From: Sarcodiotheca gaudichaudii
Taxonomy: Eukaryota; Rhodophyta; Florideophyceae; Gigartinales; Solieriaceae
NCBI GenBank assembly: GCA_032355985.1
Contig: JAUKVZ010000001.1
Location: 1 to 64,000 of the forward strand
Length of the DNA stretch: 64,000 nucleotides
Direction: 5' to 3'
Shown piece by piece: positions 60,647 through 64,000 of the stretch (within the stretch, counting starts at the first letter, position 1; the number at the start of each line of letters is the position of its first letter). Position numbers and translations under genes: made by a program. The notes under the pieces are model-generated. The model saw only the letters and a program-made list of their open reading frames with translations, was not told the origin of the DNA and searched no databases.

Positions 60647-61412
60647 GGATGTGCTCCTGCGCCTCCTTCACCTCAATATTCGGGGCGCTTCGCTCTTCGG
60701 ACCAGGAGACGGGGCGCAGGCGATTGAACATCCATCGCACGGCGAAGAGATCTCTGAGTGCGGGAAGGGCGCGATTCCACATGCCGTACTTGGCGACGCC
60801 GGCGGTGCGCGCCCGATGGCTCACATCCATCTCGATCACGCGGAAGCCGATCCGGCGCGCGTACACAGGCATGAAGCGATGCATACCTCGGAACTGAAGG
60901 GGCAACATCAATCCGATTTCCTTGCGAAACACGCGGCATGAGCAGCCGGTGTCCCGGATCGTGTCGCCGAGCAGTGCGGCTCTGAACGTGCGGCCCACCC
61001 ATGTGCTGAAGGTGCGGATGATGGAGTTTGAATCGTGGCGCTTGCGTCGGTTGCCCTGGACCCAGTCGGCGTTCTGCGCATCGAGCGCTTCGATCATCGG
61101 GGGTAGATCCGCCGGGTCGTTCTGCAGGTCGGCGTCGAGCATGCCGATCAGTTCGCCTCGCGCCGCTCTGATGCCGGCGTGAAAGGCTGCGCTCTGGCCG
61201 ACGTTTCGACTCATGTCGATGAGTCGCAGCCATGGTCTTTCGGGCATGAGTTCGCGGATGCGTTTGCGCGTGGCGTCGGTGGAGCCGTCGTTGATGATGA
61301 TCAGCTCTCCGGGGGCGGCCAGGCCGTGCAGCATAAACTCGACCTCGCGGACGAGGGGCTCGATGTTGTCTGCTTCGTTATAAGCCGGGACGACTATGGA
61401 GAGGCGGGTCAT
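60639..61412 (-). CDS. Glycosyltransferase family 2 (dolichol-phosphate-mannose-synthase-like)
   Basis: 257 residues from the ATG at 61412; the open frame to 61508 lacks homology. GT-A fold motifs are LSIVVPAYNEADNIEPLV, ELIIINDGSTDATRKRI, GELIGMLDADLQNDPADLP with the DxD, and the acceptor region DTGCSCRVFRKEIGLML. The length and the absence of C-terminal membrane helices fit the DPM1/ArnC type, which loads a sugar onto a polyprenyl phosphate. It is first in an operon with LAB_N (8-base overlap) and GT39 (4-base overlap), together giving carrier loading, transfer and attachment of an envelope sugar. Confidence 0.92.
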   Translation of the reverse strand: MTRLSIVVPAYNEADNIEPLVREVEFMLHGLAAPGELIIINDGSTDATRKRIRELMPERPWLRLIDMSRNVGQSAAFHAGIRAARGELIGMLDADLQNDPADLPPMIEALDAQNADWVQGNRRKRHDSNSIIRTFSTWVGRTFRAALLGDTIRDTGCSCRVFRKEIGLMLPLQFRGMHRFMPVYARRIGFRVIEMDVSHRARTAGVAKYGMWNRALPALRDLFAVRWMFNRLRPVSWSEERSAPNIEVKEAQEHIHA

Positions 61413-61683
61413 ATCTTCTATGGATCGGATCGCCGCCGTCTGAAGGATCAGGGATGGCGTCGGCGGCCGGCCGGGCCTGGAGGAGTGTCCGCTTCGGCGA
61501 AGCGTCACGTAGATTGCCCACTGTACCGGGACAGGTCACAGGATGAGGCGTGGGCGCTGTGGCGACGCCCGGTAACAGGGGAATCTTGTGTGAAGTCGGG
61601 GAAGTCTGAGTAGGCGCTGGGCACGTCTGGGATAGACTTGAGCCGGTAGGGCGCCGCGCCGGGTCTGGAGAGGTGAATCTGGG

Positions 61684-64000
61684 ATGTCAGGATATTTGCG
61701 TCATCATTGCGCTTCCGCTGCGCGTGCGTGGCGATCGCGACTGAGCGATCGTGCGGCGCGGCTTGCGATGTGCGCTGGGGTTGTCTGCCTTCTGTCGGGC
61801 GCGACGCCGGCCGCCCCTTTGCCATTTGATCCGCCGATTGATCTTCCGGGCGCGCCTGACGCGCCGGTGAAAGTCGCCGCGGGAGATCTGGATGGCGACG
61901 GGGATATCGACTTTCTGGCCGCCTCGGAGCTGGATGGCTCGATCCGGTGGTTTGAGAACGATGGCGCGGCGGATCCAACGTTTACGGATCGGCTGATCAG
62001 CGCGATGGCGCCGGGCGCATCCTCGGTGAATGTCGGCGACATGGATGGCGACGGCGATCTGGATGTGCTGGCCTGCTCGGATGAGGATGACAAAGTCGCA
62101 TGGCATGAGAACATGGGCGGGGCGCCGCTGGTTTTTATCGAACATGTGATCACCGAGGATCCGGACGGCGCCGGCGCGATGGAGGGCGATGCGGATTCAC
62201 CTGCTGATGTGCTGGCGGCGGATCTGGATGGCGATGGCGATCTTGATGTGTGCGTGGCGGCGCTTGGCGCGGGTACGGTGCTGTGGCTTGAAAGCGATGG
62301 CGCCAGTCCTCCGGTGTTTACGCTTCGAACGGTTGGCGCTGGCTTGTCATTGCCGATGTCGGTTCGCGCGATTGATGTGAATCAGGATGGTCTGCTGGAT
62401 GTTGTTTCCGCGGCGTTTCTTGGCAATAGCGTGCAGTGGCATGAGAACGACGGCGGTTCGCCGCCGATGTTTACGCTTCGATCCGTCTCGAACATTCCAT
62501 CATTTCCTACTGATGTGGATGGGGCGGATATCGACGGCGATGGCGATATTGATGTTGTCGGATCATCGAGCAATGACGATTCGATTCGCTGGTATGAGAA
62601 TCTGGGGTTTGAACCACCGATCTTTTTGCCGCATGTGATTGCTTCTGATGCGGATGGAGCGCGCTCCGTCCAGGCGGTTGATCTTGATACGGATGGCGAT
62701 ATCGACGTCGTCGGCGCCTCATCGGTGGACAATCGCATCACCTGGTATGAGAACGATGGCGCTTCGCCTCCGATGTTTACGACGCGCACGATTCGGTTTG
62801 GTGAGTTCGGCGTCTCGGATGCGCTTGCGGCGGACTTTGATGGCGATGGCGATCTGGATGTCGTCGGGGCCATCCGCACTGAAGATCACGTCGCGGTGTA
62901 TGAGAATCTTCTGATCCATCGCGAGTCTGCGTATGCCGATGGCGAGACGATCGGCACGGTGGGCGATCCGCGCGGTCTGTCGACCGGAGATGTGAACAGA
63001 GACGGCAGGCTTGATGTGCTTGTCGCTTCGTCGATCGATGATTCGATCACGTGGCTGGTCAATGATGGCCTTCGCGTGGGATCGTTCAGCCCGGTTGAGG
63101 TGTCGACGAGTTCACTTGGAGCGTTCGATGTCGTCGCGGCGGATGTCAATCAGGATGGATTTCTTGATGTGGTCGGCGCGGCGGATGATCAGAATCGCGT
63201 GAGCTGGTTTGAGCACGATGGAATGGATCCGCCGGGATTCAGCGAGCACATCGTTGACGCGGCGGCGAGCAGCGCGCGAGCTGTGGATGTCGCGGATATC
63301 GATGGGGATGGTGATCCTGATATCGCTGCGGCGCTGGAGGGGAGCGGCTCCATCGTCTGGTATGACCAGGCAGGCGGAGTCTTTACGAAGCGCACGCTGA
63401 CTGCCAGCGCCGATGGGGCCAGCGATGTTGTCATCGCGGATCTCAATGGCGATGGGCGTCTTGATATTGCGGCCGTCTCGAGGCACGACGATGAGCTGCG
63501 CTGGTTTGAGAATCTCGGCGGCGATCCGGCGATGTTTATGGATCGCGTGATTGATGGCGATCCCGATGGCGGCGGGGCGGCGCAGGGCGAGATCGATCAG
63601 CCGATTGCGTTGTGCGCCGGCGATCTTGATGGGGATGGGGATGTCGATCTGGCGACGGCTTCGGCGAGTGATTCGAGTGTGGTGATGTGGGAGAACATGG
63701 GCGGCGATCCGCCTGTGTTCACGCCCATGACGATTTCGAACCTGGTGCAGTTTGCGTGGGATGTGCAGGCGGCGGATCTGGATGCTGATGGGGATCTTGA
63801 TCTGATCGCGGCTGCGCTTCTGGGCAATCTGGTCGTGACGTTTATCAATGACGGCGCGAGTGATTCAACGTTTACACGGCGCGATGCGGGAGCGTCTCCC
63901 TTTGCGCATGCCGTGCTGCCGGCGGATATTGATGGCGACGGCGATATGGACATTCTTTCCAGCGCCGTGACTGCGGATGCGGTGCTGGCTTTCGAGAACG
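61684..64000 (+). CDS. Exported FG-GAP/VCBS repeat protein, 3' end outside window
   Basis: The frame is open from the ATG at 61684 (GGAGAGGTG upstream) to the window end, so at least 772 residues. The N-terminus is a signal peptide (ARLAMCAGVVCLLSGATPAA after a long basic leader). The rest has about 14 repeats of roughly 50-60 residues, each with a calcium-loop element (GDLDGDGDIDFLA, DMDGDGDLDVLA, DIDGDGDIDVVG, DLNGDGRLDIAA) and a WFENDG or WHENMG element. These FG-GAP/VCBS repeats fold as beta-propellers like integrin alpha heads. Function is unknown; adhesion or display are the usual guesses. The C-terminal end, perhaps a dockerin-like tail, is not seen. Confidence 0.88.
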   Translation, partial: MSGYLRHHCASAARAWRSRLSDRAARLAMCAGVVCLLSGATPAAPLPFDPPIDLPGAPDAPVKVAAGDLDGDGDIDFLAASELDGSIRWFENDGAADPTFTDRLISAMAPGASSVNVGDMDGDGDLDVLACSDEDDKVAWHENMGGAPLVFIEHVITEDPDGAGAMEGDADSPADVLAADLDGDGDLDVCVAALGAGTVLWLESDGASPPVFTLRTVGAGLSLPMSVRAIDVNQDGLLDVVSAAFLGNSVQWHENDGGSPPMFTLRSVSNIPSFPTDVDGADIDGDGDIDVVGSSSNDDSIRWYENLGFEPPIFLPHVIASDADGARSVQAVDLDTDGDIDVVGASSVDNRITWYENDGASPPMFTTRTIRFGEFGVSDALAADFDGDGDLDVVGAIRTEDHVAVYENLLIHRESAYADGETIGTVGDPRGLSTGDVNRDGRLDVLVASSIDDSITWLVNDGLRVGSFSPVEVSTSSLGAFDVVAADVNQDGFLDVVGAADDQNRVSWFEHDGMDPPGFSEHIVDAAASSARAVDVADIDGDGDPDIAAALEGSGSIVWYDQAGGVFTKRTLTASADGASDVVIADLNGDGRLDIAAVSRHDDELRWFENLGGDPAMFMDRVIDGDPDGGGAAQGEIDQPIALCAGDLDGDGDVDLATASASDSSVVMWENMGGDPPVFTPMTISNLVQFAWDVQAADLDADGDLDLIAAALLGNLVVTFINDGASDSTFTRRDAGASPFAHAVLPADIDGDGDMDILSSAVTADAVLAFEN

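Noticed and set aside
1-64000. CRISPR arrays, tRNA or rRNA genes, prophage or insertion sequences
   Set aside because: No regularly spaced direct repeats, tRNA-like cloverleaf, rRNA sequence, transposase or phage structural gene was recognised on either strand.

Overview
The window comes from a GC-rich, Gram-negative-type chromosome, most likely a planctomycete of the class Phycisphaerae. The evidence is three secreted proteins with dockerin-like tails of the type common in that group (DLDGDG...DLATxLSFWG), a large periplasmic tricorn-type protease, FG-GAP/VCBS and beta-propeller exported proteins, a DUF1844 protein, and clear outer-membrane biogenesis genes (AsmA-like, LptF/G permease, MsbA-like ABC exporter, lipid A N-terminal-domain protein). 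No rRNA, tRNA, CRISPR, prophage or insertion sequence was recognised. This placement is inference from protein families, not from a marker gene.

Layout. 1-7 kb: end of a DEAD-box RNA helicase, a lone DUF3800 gene of different base composition, then secreted proteins (a seven-bladed propeller carrying a SEC-C-like zinc motif, an outer-membrane barrel candidate, a four-fold TRASH/YHS metal-binding protein, a GENIGW-repeat dockerin protein). 7-16.5 kb, plus strand: tricorn protease, L-lysine 6-aminotransferase, a giant AsmA-like protein. 16.5-25.5 kb, minus strand: a long probable operon read as phosphofructokinase, glycosylasparaginase, ThiF/MoeB-type E1 enzyme, solitary GroES, AroA, MsbA-like exporter, thioredoxin-NHL protein. 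25.6-41.5 kb: lipoprotein, LuxR-type regulator, family 4 uracil-DNA glycosylase, ribosome recycling factor, a subtilisin-like/metalloprotease chimera, fructosamine kinase-like protein, beta-helix dockerin protein, agmatinase-family hydrolase, DUF4097 lipoprotein, TilS, a receiver-like protein lacking its phospho-acceptor, and a divergent sigma-70 factor. 42-50 kb: superoxide dismutase, succinate dehydrogenase (C-A-B), DUF1844, a PpiC/SurA-like lipoprotein, YraN, citrate synthase. 50-56 kb: three proteins of unknown or loose assignment, two paralogous orphan DNA methyltransferases around a small-molecule or protein methyltransferase, and a polyprenyl diphosphate synthase. 56-64 kb: ribosomal protein S18, LptF/G permease, a three-gene envelope-glycan operon (GT2, LAB_N, GT39), and the start of a long FG-GAP repeat protein cut by the window end.

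Together the genes describe an aerobic heterotroph (citrate synthase, succinate dehydrogenase, superoxide dismutase, phosphofructokinase) with a heavy investment in envelope assembly and exported proteins. The strongest large-scale signal is a reversal of GC skew: the plus strand is C-rich up to about 8 kb, near-neutral through the tricorn gene, and G-rich from about 11 kb to the end whichever strand the genes are on. This is the sign expected at a replication origin, or at the edge of an inversion. The best local oddities are the exact SEC-C spacing inside a secreted propeller, the double-protease chimera with an apparently altered subtilisin aspartate, the solitary groES between thiF and aroA, and the twin orphan methyltransferases.
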